NCBI RefSeq assembly: GCF_024172165.1 | Contig: NZ_JAMZEB010000002.1 | Coordinates: 2,563,501-2,627,500 of the forward strand | Origin: Nonomuraea thailandensis | Lineage (GTDB): Bacteria > Actinomycetota > Actinomycetes > Streptosporangiales > Streptosporangiaceae | Direction of reading: 5' to 3' | Length of the DNA: 64,000 nt | Shown: positions 8,878-17,250 of the stretch, in pieces | How the letters are laid out: every line of letters starts with the position of its first letter | Position numbering within the stretch: the stretch's first letter is position 1 | Program-made: the position numbers and the translations under genes | Notes under the pieces: generated by a model | Told to the model about the DNA's origin: nothing | Seen by the model: the letters and a program-made list of their open reading frames with translations, nothing else | Databases searched by the model: none

Positions 8878-9765
8878 TCACGGCTCCAGGTCGGCGAGAT
8901 CGAGCCCGGCCAGCCGGTCGGGGTCGGACAGGATGTCGATCGTGGCGATCCTGTCGTCGGCGATGGTGAAGCTCATCACGGAGATGAGCCGGTCGTCGAT
9001 GGTGTTGACCAGACCGGCCAGGCCGTTGACGAGCGCCGGGTGGGTGGTGGTGCTGGTGGCCATGCGCTGGAAGGTGGCGAGCTGCCCGGCCACGGCCTCC
9101 AGGCCCCGGATGACCCTCATGCCGCCGGTGAGCTGCCCGCCGTCGGCGCGTAGCACCACGTCGGGATCGAGGACGGACACCAGCGCCGCGAAGTCGCCGT
9201 CGCGGGCGGCGGCGAGGAAGGCGTCCACGGCCCGGCGCTGACTGCTCAGATCGGGATCGGGGCTCGGGGCCGCGCCGCGGACGCGCCGGCGCGCCCGGCT
9301 GGCGAGCTTCTTGGCCGTCGCGGGGGTCCGGTCCACGATGGGGGCGATCTGCTCGAACGGCAGGCCGAACATGTCGTGCAGCACGAACGCCAGCCGTTCG
9401 GCCGGAGTCAGGGACTCCAGCACCACCAGCAGCGCCAGGCCCACCGAGTCGGCCAGCAGCACCTCCTGCTCCGGATCGGCGGCGTCGGCCCGGCTGATCA
9501 CCGGATCGGGCAGGCGGTCCTCCAGCGACTCCTCCGCCCTGGACTTGCGGCTGCGCAGCATGTCCAGGCACACCCGGCCGACCACGGTGGTCAGCCAGCC
9601 GCCGAGATTGTCGATGTCGGCCGAGTCGGAACGCGCCAGCCGCAGCCACGCCTCCTGGACCGCGTCCTCCGCCTCGCTCAACGAGCCGAGCATGCGGTAG
9701 GCGACCGCCTTCAGATGGGGGCGGTGCCCCTGGAACCGGTCGGCCAGGAAGTCATGGTGCGTCAC
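8878..9765 (-). CDS. ECF41-type RNA polymerase sigma factor (SigJ-like)
   Basis: A 295-residue sigma factor. Sigma-2 occupies residues 8-75, a linker at 83-90 contains RLPDPV (the ECF41 WLPEP-like motif), sigma-4 spans about 110-165, and a SnoaL-like domain runs to the end with DGG at 208-210 and LSDPDRL at 279-285. The fused C-terminal domain is known to tune activity in this group in place of an anti-sigma factor. The start is GTG at 9765 with AGAGGA about 9 nt upstream. ECF41 factors usually control an adjacent oxidoreductase, epimerase or decarboxylase gene; here the adjacent divergent gene is a serine hydrolase, which makes it the obvious target candidate. Confidence 0.9.
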   Translation of the reverse strand: MTHHDFLADRFQGHRPHLKAVAYRMLGSLSEAEDAVQEAWLRLARSDSADIDNLGGWLTTVVGRVCLDMLRSRKSRAEESLEDRLPDPVISRADAADPEQEVLLADSVGLALLVVLESLTPAERLAFVLHDMFGLPFEQIAPIVDRTPATAKKLASRARRRVRGAAPSPDPDLSSQRRAVDAFLAAARDGDFAALVSVLDPDVVLRADGGQLTGGMRVIRGLEAVAGQLATFQRMATSTTTHPALVNGLAGLVNTIDDRLISVMSFTIADDRIATIDILSDPDRLAGLDLADLEP

Positions 9766-9794
9766 TGTCGCAATCCTCTCATCTCGCTCACGTC
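9766..9794 (+). promoter_or_regulatory. possible ECF41-type promoter toward the serine hydrolase
   Basis: TGTCGCA at 9766-9772 and CGTC at 9791-9794 resemble the reported ECF41 elements (TGTCACA and CGTC), with one mismatch and an 18-nt spacing that is slightly long. Orientation is toward the hydrolase and MFS genes. This is weak evidence taken alone. Confidence 0.3.
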
Positions 9795-9818
9795 AGACAG
9801 TTGACGCGGCGAAGCAGC

Positions 9819-9852
9819 GAAAGGTGACCGCGACCGCGCCCGGTCACCTTTC
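9819..9852. promoter_or_regulatory. 12-bp-arm perfect inverted repeat in the divergent gap
   Basis: GAAAGGTGACCG (9819-9830) pairs perfectly with CGGTCACCTTTC (9841-9852) around a 10-nt GC-rich loop. It lies between the sigma factor start (9765) and the hydrolase start (9909), so it cannot be a conventional terminator of either gene. It could be an operator or a 5' leader hairpin of the hydrolase transcript. Confidence 0.5.
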
Positions 9853-9908
9853 CGCCGGGGCATCCGTCATGCCGGCGACCGACACTCACTCACGAAGGGT
9901 TGCCGACG

Positions 9909-11051
9909 ATGAGCAGGATGGATGTCCACGGCACGGTCGCGGACGGCTTCGAGCAGGTCCGCGAGGCGTTCGCCGCGGTGGTGGCCGAGCAGGACGGCCA
10001 GGCGGGCGCGCAGCTCACCGCCTACGCGCATGGCAGGCAGGCGGTGGACCTGTGGGCCGGGGACGAGGTGAGCGGCGACACGCTGACCGGCGTCTACTCC
10101 TCCACCAAGGGCGCCGCGACGCTGGTGACGGCGCTGCTGGCGCAGGAGGGCGTGCTCGATCCGGACGAGCCGGTGGCCCGGCACTGGCCGGAGTTCGCCG
10201 CCGCCGGCAAGAGCGGGATCACGCTGCGCGACGTGCTGACCCACCGCTCCGGCGTCATCGGCGTGGACGGCGGGCTGACGGCGGCCGAGCTGGCCGACGA
10301 CGCGGTGATCGCGAGCCGCCTGGCCGGGCAGCGGCCGTACTGGCGGCCGGGCTCGGCCTACGGCTACGGCGGGTTCGTCACGTTCGCCCTGGTGAACGAG
10401 GTGATCCGGCGGGTGACCGGCCACTCGCTGCAACAGGTCTACGAGGAGCGCATCCGGGCCCCGTACGGGCTGGACCTCTACCTGGGGCTGCCCGAGACCG
10501 AGGAGGAACGGTTCCGGCCGATCCGGTGGTGGACGGCCACCCCGGAGCAGGAGGCCGCGTTCTGGTCGAACCTGCCGGGGCCGCACAGCATCCTCGGCAT
10601 CGGCTACGGGCTCAACAGCACGCCACCGCTGGACCAGGTGGCCTTCGCCAACACCCGCGCCGTCCGCGCCGGCGGCCAGGCCTCGGCCGGCGGGGTGGGC
10701 AGCGCGCGCGGCCTGGCCGGCCTGTACGCCGCCGCCGTCTGGGGCCTCGACGGGCGGCCACCGTTCCTCAAGCCCGGCACCGTCGCCGAGTTCGCCCAGC
10801 TGCACTCCACCGGCGCCGACCTGGTCCGCGGCGACCAGGGCAACTACGCGCTCGGCTTCCAGGCCAAGGGCCTGCGCTACCCGTTCCTCAGCGCGAACGC
10901 GTTCGGCCACGACGGCTCGGCCGGCTCGGAGGCGTTCGCCGACCCCATGAGCGGCATCGCCTTCGGCTACACGCGGCGCCGTTTCGGCTTCGGCTGGTCC
11001 TACCCCGAGCACGACCGGCTCGCCGCCGCCGTCCACCACGCCGCCTCCTGA
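9909..11051 (+). CDS. serine hydrolase, class C beta-lactamase/esterase (EstB) family
   Basis: A 380-residue protein of the penicillin-binding-protein-like serine hydrolase fold. The nucleophile motif SxxK is SSTKG (about residue 63-67) and the tyrosine motif is in SAYGYGGFV. There is no signal peptide, so it is probably cytoplasmic. Close relatives hydrolyse short-chain esters or beta-lactam-like amides. GAAGGG at 9894-9899 favours the ATG at 9909; another ATG follows three codons later. The MFS exporter starts 9 bp after its stop, suggesting co-transcription, probably under the ECF41 factor encoded divergently. True substrate unknown. Confidence 0.82.
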   Translation: MSRMDVHGTVADGFEQVREAFAAVVAEQDGQAGAQLTAYAHGRQAVDLWAGDEVSGDTLTGVYSSTKGAATLVTALLAQEGVLDPDEPVARHWPEFAAAGKSGITLRDVLTHRSGVIGVDGGLTAAELADDAVIASRLAGQRPYWRPGSAYGYGGFVTFALVNEVIRRVTGHSLQQVYEERIRAPYGLDLYLGLPETEEERFRPIRWWTATPEQEAAFWSNLPGPHSILGIGYGLNSTPPLDQVAFANTRAVRAGGQASAGGVGSARGLAGLYAAAVWGLDGRPPFLKPGTVAEFAQLHSTGADLVRGDQGNYALGFQAKGLRYPFLSANAFGHDGSAGSEAFADPMSGIAFGYTRRRFGFGWSYPEHDRLAAAVHHAAS

Positions 11052-11060
11052 GGACGTCTG

Positions 11061-12491
11061 ATGACCTCGCACACCTCTCATGAAAGAAGCGGCCTGGCCC
11101 TCCTGGTGATCGCCGCCGCGCAACTGCTGATGGTGATGGACGGCACCATCGTCACCGTCGGCCTGCCCGTCATCGGCGCCGGGCTCGGCATCGCCGAGGC
11201 GGACCTGGACTGGGTGCTCACCTCCTACGCCCTGGCCTTCGGCGGCCTGCTGCTGGCCGGCGGCCGCGCCGGCGACGTGTTCGGGCGGCGCAGGCTGTTC
11301 CGCGCGGGGCTGGCCGTCTTCCTGGCCGCGTCCCTGCTGGGCGGCCTGGCCGGCAACGGCAGCGTGCTGATCGCCGCCCGCGTCCTGCAAGGTGTGGGCG
11401 CCGCGATCGTCGCCCCGGCCGCGCTCTCCCTGCTCGCCGACACCTTCCCCGCCGGGCCCGAACGCAACAGGGCGCTCGGCGTCTACGGCGCCATGGGCGG
11501 CCTGGGCTCGGTCGCCGGCCTGCTGCTGGGCGGCGCGCTGACGGAGTACCTCGGCTGGCGCTGGATCATGTTCATCAACATCCCCATCGCGCTGGCGGTC
11601 CTGGCCGGCACCTTCGCCCTGCGGCCGGGCACCCGCGAGCGCGGCGGCCTCGACCTGCCCGGCGCGGTCACCGTGACCCTGGCGCTCGGCGCGCTGGTGT
11701 ACGCCATCAACCGGGCGGGCTCCCACGGCGCCGGTGACGCGCTCACCCTCGCCTTCGGCGCGGCAGCCCTCGCGCTGCTGGTCGCGTTCGTCCTCATCCA
11801 GCGCGGCGCGCGCACCCCGATGCTGCCCCCGAGCGTGCCGGCCGACCGCGGCAGGCTCGGCGCCAACCTGGTGATGCTGCTCATGGGCGCCGGACAGCTC
11901 GCCACCTTCTACTTCCTCACCCTCTACATGCAGACGATCAACCAGTACTCGCCCATGATCACCGGGCTGGCGTACCTGCCGTTCGCCATCGGCATCGGCA
12001 TCGGCTCCGGCCTCGTCGGGCCCAGGCTGCAGGCCCGCACCTCCACCCGGATCGTCCTGGCGACCGGGATGGCGGTGGCCGCCGCGGCGATGGGCTGGTT
12101 CAGCCTGCTGACCCCCGGCCAGAACCCGCTGCTGGTGCTGCTGCCCGCCCAGCTCGCCGGCGGGATCGGCCTGGGCATCGGCTTCGTCGCGGCCACCATC
12201 GGGGGCGTGCAGGGTGTCGCGGCGCGGGACTCGGGCATCGCTTCCGGCCTGGTCAACACCAGCCAGCAGATCGGCGGCGCGCTGGGCCTGGCCGTCCTGG
12301 CCGGCGTCGCAGCCACCGCCACCGCGAGCCGGCCTGCGGGCACGCCCGTGCCGGACGCGCTCACCAGTGGCTACACCGCGGGCATGCTCGGCGCGGGCGG
12401 CTTCTACCTGGCCGCGATCCTCACCGCCGTCATCCTCCTGCGGCCCCGCCTCGCGAGCCGGACCGCGCAACCTCTTGGCAGCGGCTCATGA
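11061..12491 (+). CDS. MFS drug exporter, DHA2 (14-TMS EmrB/QacA) family
   Basis: A 476-residue integral membrane protein with about 14 hydrophobic segments. It has motif A GGRAGDVFGRRRLFRAG after the second segment, motif B-like LIAARVLQGVGAAIVAP, and motif C in GLGSVAGLLLGGALTEYLGWRW. D at VMDGTIVTVGLP is the family's membrane acidic residue. This is a proton-driven multidrug exporter. It forms an apparent operon with the serine hydrolase and lies immediately before rph, so it may contribute to antibiotic tolerance; substrate specificity is not visible. Confidence 0.88.
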   Translation: MTSHTSHERSGLALLVIAAAQLLMVMDGTIVTVGLPVIGAGLGIAEADLDWVLTSYALAFGGLLLAGGRAGDVFGRRRLFRAGLAVFLAASLLGGLAGNGSVLIAARVLQGVGAAIVAPAALSLLADTFPAGPERNRALGVYGAMGGLGSVAGLLLGGALTEYLGWRWIMFINIPIALAVLAGTFALRPGTRERGGLDLPGAVTVTLALGALVYAINRAGSHGAGDALTLAFGAAALALLVAFVLIQRGARTPMLPPSVPADRGRLGANLVMLLMGAGQLATFYFLTLYMQTINQYSPMITGLAYLPFAIGIGIGSGLVGPRLQARTSTRIVLATGMAVAAAAMGWFSLLTPGQNPLLVLLPAQLAGGIGLGIGFVAATIGGVQGVAARDSGIASGLVNTSQQIGGALGLAVLAGVAATATASRPAGTPVPDALTSGYTAGMLGAGGFYLAAILTAVILLRPRLASRTAQPLGSGS

Positions 12492-12532
12492 CGAAACCCC
12501 CTGCCACTATCAGGTTATAGCAGATCCGGGCA

Positions 12533-12563
12533 CCTCATGAGGCGCGGAAAAGTGCTCCATAAT
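12533..12563 (+). promoter_or_regulatory. rph upstream palindrome and -10 element
   Basis: CCTCATGAGG (12533-12542) is a perfect 10-bp palindrome, extended by GC pairs outside one mismatch. CATAAT (12558-12563) is a 5/6 match to a -10 and places the palindrome over the -35 position. rph starts 36 bp further on. In other actinomycetes rph is induced by rifamycins through an upstream element; I cannot say this palindrome is that element. Confidence 0.4.
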
Positions 12564-12599
12564 GGCCCGTCCAGCCCGGCGGACGATGGAGCGGTGGAC

Positions 12600-15206
12600 G
12601 TGCGTTACGTGATGGATTTCCAGCAGATCGGGTCGTCGGACATCGCGGAGGCCGGCGGGAAGGGGGCTCACCTGGGCGAGCTCTCGCGCATCGCCGGCAT
12701 CAGCGTGCCGGACGGCTTCTGCGTCTCGACCCACGCCTTCCGGCGGGTCGTGGCCGAGGCGCCGCCGATCGGCGCTCACCTCGACCGGCTGTCGCGCGTG
12801 GAAGCCGGCGACCACGCGGCGATCCGCACCCTGAGCGCCGAGGTCCGCCGCGTCATCGAAGGCGCCGCCGTGCCCGACGAGCTCGCGGCGGAGATCGGCG
12901 CGGCGCTGGCCCGGCTCGGGGAGCCGGTCGCCTGCGCGGTGCGGTCCAGCGCGACGGCGGAGGACCTGCCGACGGCGTCCTTCGCCGGCCAGCAGGACTC
13001 CTACCTCAACATCGCGGGCCTGGCGGAGATCCTGCTGCACGTCCGGCGGTGCTGGGCCTCGCTGTTCACCGAGCGGGCGGTGATCTACCGGTGCCGCAAC
13101 GGCTTCGACCACCGCAAGGTGCGGATGGCCGTGGTCGTGCAGCGGATGGTGTTCCCGGACGCGGCGGGGATGCTCTTCACCGCCGACCCCGTGACCTCGA
13201 ACCGGAAGGTCGCCACGGTGGAGGCCGGCTGGGGGCTCGGCGAGCCGCTCGTCTCCGGTCTGGTGGCCGGCGACGTCTACACGGTCCGCGACGACGAGGT
13301 CGTCGCCGCGACGGTCGCCACCAAGCCGCGGCTCGTCGAGGCGTCGGCGGGCGGCGGCACCCGGGACGTGCCCGTCGAGCCGGGGCGGCAGCGGCGGCCG
13401 GTGCTGACGGACGCGCAGGCCGTGCGCCTGGCGCGGCTGGGCCGGCGCATCGAAGCGCACTTCGGCCGGCCCCAGGACATCGAATGGTGCCTGACCGGCG
13501 ACGACTTCCACATCGTCCAGAGCCGGCCGATCACCACCCTGTTCCCCGTCCCCGTCACCGACGACCAGGACAACCACGTCTACGTCTCGGTCGGCCACCA
13601 GCAGATGATGACCGACGCGATGAAGCCGCTGGGGCTGTCCGTGTGGCAGCTGACGACCCAGCGGCCGATGAGCGAGGCGGGCGGGCGGCTGTTCGTCGAC
13701 GTGGCCCCCATCCTGGGGACGGCCGCGGGCCGCTCGTGGCTCATCGAGACCCTGGGCAGGTCCGACCCGCTGATCCGCGACGCGCTCCAGACCGTCGTCG
13801 ACCGCGGCGACTTCATCCGCTCCCGCCCTGACGAGGGCTTCCCCGGCGCACCCGCCGGCGGCGCGCTCTCCACGATCGAGACCGATCCGGCCGTCGTCAC
13901 CGAGATGATCCGGCGCACCCAGGAGTCCATCGCCACCCTTCGGCGGGAGATCCGGGCCCTGTCCGGCCCGGCGCTGCTCGACTTCATCCTGTCCGACCTC
14001 GCGGAGCTGAGGCGCACCCTGGCCGAGCCGCGGAGCATGCAGGTGATCACGGCGGGGATGGAGGCGACCTGGTGGCTCAACGACCACCTGGAGTCGTGGC
14101 TGGGCGAGAAGAACGCGGCCGACGCGCTCACGCAGTCCGTCCCCCACAACGTCACGTCCGAGATGGGGCTGGCCCTCCTCGACGTCGCGGACGCGGTCCG
14201 GCCGCACGCCGGCGTCGTGGCGTTCCTGCACCGCGTCGTGGACGAGGGCCGCTCGGGCGAGGGCTTCCTGGACGAGCTGGCCGGGCTGCCCGGCGGGCGG
14301 GAGGCGCAGGACGCCTTCCGGGGCTTCCTCGACGAGTACGGCATGCGCTGCGCGGGCGAGATCGACATCACCAGGACGCGCTGGAGCGAGGACCCCGCCA
14401 CGCTCGTCCCCACCATCCTCGGCAACGTCAGGAACTTCGAGCCGGGCGCGGGCAGGCGCCACTTCGACCAAGGGCTTCAGGAGGCACGACGCAAGGAACA
14501 GGACGTGCTGACACGGCTGCGCGCCCTGCCCGGCGGGGAGCGCAAGGCCGCGGAGACCAAACGGATGATCGACCGCGTCCGCGCCTTCGCCGGGTTCCGC
14601 GAGTACCCCAAGTACGGCATGATCAGCCGCTACTTCGTCTACAAGCAGGCGTTGCTGCGCGAAGCCGGCCGCCTCGTCGGCTCCGGCGCCCTGCGCGAGC
14701 CGGACGACCTCTACTTCCTGCGGTTCGAGGAGCTGCGGGAGGTCATGCGCGCCGGCCGGGCGGACGCCGCGCTCATCCGGGAGAGGCGGGAGGCGTTCCG
14801 CTCGTACGAGGCGCTCACCCCGCCCCGGGTCCTCACCTCCGACGGCGAGGCCCTCAACGGCCGGTACCGGCGGGACGACCTCCCGCCCGGCGCGCTGCCC
14901 GGCCTCCCGGTCTCGGCCGGCACCGTCGAGGGCCGTGCCCGGGTCGTCACGGACATGGCGCACGCCGACCTGGAGGCGGGCGACATCCTGGTCACCCCCT
15001 ACACCGACCCGAGCTGGACCCCGCTGTTCGTCACCGTCGCCGGGCTGGTGACGGAGGTGGGCGGCCTCATGACGCACGGCGCGGTGATCGCGCGGGAGTA
15101 CGGCCTGCCGGCCGTCGTGGGGGTGGAGCACGCCACCCGGCTGATCCGGGACGGGCAGCGGATCCGCGTCCACGGCACCGACGGCCACGTCCAGCTCCTC
15201 GACTGA
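12600..15206 (+). CDS. rph: rifamycin-inactivating phosphotransferase (rifampin dikinase)
   Basis: Transfers the beta-phosphate of ATP to the ansa-chain hydroxyl of rifamycins, giving AMP, phosphate and inactive drug. 868 residues, matching the family's 867 or so. The ATP-grasp domain is residues 1-315 (RYVMDFQQIGSS, GGKGAHLGELSRI, AVRSSATAEDLPTASFAGQQ, FGRPQDIEWCL, QSRPITTLFP), the drug-binding domain about 316-750, and the swivelling His domain about 765-868 with catalytic His826 in GGLMTHGAVIAREYG. The GTG at 12600 follows GGAG by 8 nt and gives the family N-terminus; the longer frame from 12537 adds 21 unrelated residues. It is a monocistronic unit behind an MFS exporter and converges with a cupin gene. 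It is closer to Rph than to PEP synthase because the whole central domain matches Rph. Confidence 0.93.
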   Translation: MRYVMDFQQIGSSDIAEAGGKGAHLGELSRIAGISVPDGFCVSTHAFRRVVAEAPPIGAHLDRLSRVEAGDHAAIRTLSAEVRRVIEGAAVPDELAAEIGAALARLGEPVACAVRSSATAEDLPTASFAGQQDSYLNIAGLAEILLHVRRCWASLFTERAVIYRCRNGFDHRKVRMAVVVQRMVFPDAAGMLFTADPVTSNRKVATVEAGWGLGEPLVSGLVAGDVYTVRDDEVVAATVATKPRLVEASAGGGTRDVPVEPGRQRRPVLTDAQAVRLARLGRRIEAHFGRPQDIEWCLTGDDFHIVQSRPITTLFPVPVTDDQDNHVYVSVGHQQMMTDAMKPLGLSVWQLTTQRPMSEAGGRLFVDVAPILGTAAGRSWLIETLGRSDPLIRDALQTVVDRGDFIRSRPDEGFPGAPAGGALSTIETDPAVVTEMIRRTQESIATLRREIRALSGPALLDFILSDLAELRRTLAEPRSMQVITAGMEATWWLNDHLESWLGEKNAADALTQSVPHNVTSEMGLALLDVADAVRPHAGVVAFLHRVVDEGRSGEGFLDELAGLPGGREAQDAFRGFLDEYGMRCAGEIDITRTRWSEDPATLVPTILGNVRNFEPGAGRRHFDQGLQEARRKEQDVLTRLRALPGGERKAAETKRMIDRVRAFAGFREYPKYGMISRYFVYKQALLREAGRLVGSGALREPDDLYFLRFEELREVMRAGRADAALIRERREAFRSYEALTPPRVLTSDGEALNGRYRRDDLPPGALPGLPVSAGTVEGRARVVTDMAHADLEAGDILVTPYTDPSWTPLFVTVAGLVTEVGGLMTHGAVIAREYGLPAVVGVEHATRLIRDGQRIRVHGTDGHVQLLD

Positions 15207-15245
15207 GCCCGGACGGCTGGCGGCAGGCGCCGGCGGTCACCGGGC
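15207..15245. terminator. possible bidirectional terminator between convergent genes
   Basis: GCCCGG (15207-15212) can pair with CCGGGC (15240-15245), enclosing GC-rich sequence, in the gap between the rph stop and the convergent cupin stop. There is no T-run. Support is limited to position and symmetry. Confidence 0.3.
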
Positions 15246-15803
15246 AGGGCTGTCCCAGCCGGAGACGAACCAGTCGCATGCGCCGGTGGCGGGGTCGTAC
15301 GCCCGCCGTCTGATCGTGCCGATGTCGCCGCCGTAGACGTGGATCCCCACAGTGGGCTCGCGGCCGACGGCCGCGACGGCATGGACGTCGTCGTCGGTCG
15401 TGCAGCAGACGGTCACCTGCCCCGGCACCCACCGCGATTCGCCGGCCGGCACCAGCGGCGCGCCCGCCGCGGACTCCGCCGGCTTGAGGTACCGGATCTC
15501 GTGCTCGACCCCCGCGTACACGCCGGCGACGCCCCACGTCTCGTGCGAGTGCACCTTGGTCCGCTGGCCCACGTCCCAGACCACGGCCGCCAGCGACCAG
15601 CTCTCGTCGGGAGCGATGTGGAGCGGGTACGTCAGGTGACGCTCTGACGATGCCCGCGTGAGCTCCGCCGGGAGCCGGTAACCACCGGCCAGCAGGGCCG
15701 ACAGCAGCTCGGCGACCCGCGCCGTGATCTCGTGCTCGTCGTCGGTGCCGCCCACCACGAGTCCTACGTCGTCGATGAAGCGCTGCAGGTGATCAGGTCG
15801 CAT
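15237..15803 (-). CDS. cysteine dioxygenase-family cupin (thiol dioxygenase)
   Basis: A 188-residue cytoplasmic cupin. The three iron-binding histidines of the thiol dioxygenase family are visible as His85 and His87 in KVHSHETWGVAGVYAG and His141 in DDDVHAVAAVG. Enzymes of this type oxidise cysteine or 3-mercaptopropionate to the sulfinic acid with O2. Bacterial members without the usual cross-link often prefer 3-mercaptopropionate; the substrate is not decided here. A LysR gene diverges 262 bp away and is the likely regulator. In a window with two sulfonate uptake systems this adds to an organosulfur theme. Confidence 0.82.
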   Translation of the reverse strand: MRPDHLQRFIDDVGLVVGGTDDEHEITARVAELLSALLAGGYRLPAELTRASSERHLTYPLHIAPDESWSLAAVVWDVGQRTKVHSHETWGVAGVYAGVEHEIRYLKPAESAAGAPLVPAGESRWVPGQVTVCCTTDDDVHAVAAVGREPTVGIHVYGGDIGTIRRRAYDPATGACDWFVSGWDSPAR

Positions 15804-16031
15804 GGTGCTCTCCTCCGCGTCGTGCCGTCGGCGCGGCGCCCGGCGGGGCGGCCGCTGGTCGTCGTGCGGGTCATGCCGAGGCGCCCTGGCCGGGGCCGGC
15901 GACGAGACCGTCCAGCGAGATCGAGATGTGACACCTGAGCCTGCTCACCGTGCGCTCCTCGGTCGGCCGGGCGCCGAGGCCGGCGCTCTCATCCATGAGC
16001 ATGGCCGGATGCACAGATGATGTCTAATGCC

Positions 16032-16059
16032 AATAAATCGAGATTTATATGCATATTCT
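16032..16059 (+). promoter_or_regulatory. AT-rich operator/promoter island before the LysR gene
   Basis: ATAAAT (16033-16038) and ATTTAT (16043-16048) form a perfect dyad, directly followed by the palindrome ATATGCATAT (16047-16056). TATTCT at 16054-16059 is a -10 hexamer whose start point would fall at about 16066, the GTG of the LysR gene, so the mRNA is probably leaderless. The island is strikingly A/T-rich for this genome. The preceding 228 bp (15804-16031) hold nothing I can name. Confidence 0.5.
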
Positions 16060-16065
16060 TGATAA

Positions 16066-17004
16066 GTGCTGAACCTGATCCACCTCAAGGTGCTGGCCGC
16101 GGTGGCGCGACACGGGTCCGTGACCGAAGCGGCCAGAGAGCTGCACTACTCGCAGCCGTCGGTGAGCCACTACCTGTCCCGCCTGGAAGCGGCCACCGGC
16201 GTCAAGCTCGTCCAGAGGGCGGGGCGCGGGATCCGGCTGACCCCCGAGGGCCGTCTGCTGGCCGCCCGGGCCGCCGAGATCGTGGGACGGGTCGACGCGG
16301 CGACCAGCGAGCTGGCGGCGCAGGTCGGCCTGCGGGCGGGGCGGGTGCGCCTGGCCGCCAACTCCTCGTCGCTGAGCACGATCGTGCCGAAGGCGGCCAC
16401 CGCCCTGGCCCAGGCGCATCCCGGGCTGGAGCTGGTCCTCGTCGACCAGCACCCGGTCGAAGCGCTCCAGCTCCTGCGCCAGGGCAAGGTCGACGTCGCA
16501 CTCGTCTTCCGGTACGCCGGCGCCCCGGTGGAGGAGGAGGAAGAGGGATTCCGCCTCGTCCACGTGGGCGACGACCCGATCCACCTCATCAGCCGCCGGC
16601 CCGGCGACAGCATCGCGAACCACCGCCACTCCCCGTGGATCGGCGGCTGCGAACGGTGCCAGAACGAACTGGTCACGGTGTGCCGGCACGAAGGCTTCAC
16701 CCCGCGCATCGCATCGCTCAGCGACGACATGGTCGTCGTGCAGGCCCTCGTCGCCGCCGGCGCGGGCGTCACCACCCTGCCCGGCCTCGCGCTGCAGGCC
16801 CACCGCCATCCCGGCGTGCACACCACCGAGCTCGCCGGCTTCACCCGCCGCCTGTACGCCGCCACCTACGGCGATCCGCCCGACCCGCCGGCCACCAGCG
16901 CGCTGATCCAGGCCATCCGGGACGCCGCCGACGGCTCAGGTGGTGACCCGGGCCAGCACGATGCCGCCGACGATCAGGGCGAGAGCCGCCATCCTGCCCA
17001 CTGA
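16066..17004 (+). CDS. LysR-family transcriptional regulator
   Basis: 312 residues with an N-terminal winged helix (LNLIHLKVLAAVARHGSVTE, QPSVSHYLSRLEAATGVKLV, LTPEGRLLAARA) and a periplasmic-binding-protein-like effector domain from about residue 90. GTG at 16066 is chosen because the LysR fold begins at once and a -10 lies 7 nt upstream; there is no Shine-Dalgarno, consistent with leaderless translation. It diverges from the thiol dioxygenase-like gene, its probable target. Its last 69 nt overlap, antisense, the end of the SMR transporter gene. Confidence 0.87.
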   Translation: MLNLIHLKVLAAVARHGSVTEAARELHYSQPSVSHYLSRLEAATGVKLVQRAGRGIRLTPEGRLLAARAAEIVGRVDAATSELAAQVGLRAGRVRLAANSSSLSTIVPKAATALAQAHPGLELVLVDQHPVEALQLLRQGKVDVALVFRYAGAPVEEEEEGFRLVHVGDDPIHLISRRPGDSIANHRHSPWIGGCERCQNELVTVCRHEGFTPRIASLSDDMVVVQALVAAGAGVTTLPGLALQAHRHPGVHTTELAGFTRRLYAATYGDPPDPPATSALIQAIRDAADGSGGDPGQHDAADDQGESRHPAH

Positions 17005-17250
17005 CACGGGGTCGTCGTTCAGCACGATGCCCAAGGTGATCGCGCCGACGGCGCCGATGCCGGTGAAGACGGCGTACGCGGTGCCGACCGGCAACGTGTT
17101 CATGGCCTGGGACAGCAGCCAGACGGCGGCGGCCATCAGGATCAGGCAGACCAGCGTGGGCAGCGGCCGGGTGAAGTTCTGCGTCGGCTTGATGGACTGT
17201 GACCAGGCCACCTCGACGAGCCCGGCCAGCAGCAGGGTCAGCCAGCTCAC
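16936..17250 (-). CDS. SMR transporter, guanidinium exporter (Gdx/SugE) subtype
   Basis: A 104-residue, four-helix membrane protein that works as a dual-topology dimer and exchanges protons for cations. The essential membrane Glu is Glu13 (AGLVEVAWSQSIK). LPVGTAYAVFTGIGAVGAI and ALALIVGGIVLARV match the Gdx/SugE branch, which exports guanidinium and small quaternary compounds, better than the EmrE branch. The GTG at 17250 overlaps the azoreductase stop (GTGA), so translation is coupled. The 3' end overlaps the convergent LysR gene by 69 nt. Confidence 0.88.
   Translation of the reverse strand: MSWLTLLLAGLVEVAWSQSIKPTQNFTRPLPTLVCLILMAAAVWLLSQAMNTLPVGTAYAVFTGIGAVGAITLGIVLNDDPVSVGRMAALALIVGGIVLARVTT

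Noticed and set aside
9867..12470. 867-codon minus-strand ORF across the hydrolase and MFS genes
   Set aside because: Antisense shadow: low-complexity composition, spans two well-supported genes and their boundary.
12537..12599. Longer rph start giving an 889-aa protein
   Set aside because: The extra 21 residues have no family similarity and cover the -10 element; GTG 12600 has a well-placed GGAG and fits the family length.
12510..15188. 892-codon minus-strand ORF opposite rph
   Set aside because: Antisense shadow of the rph coding region; no recognisable domain.
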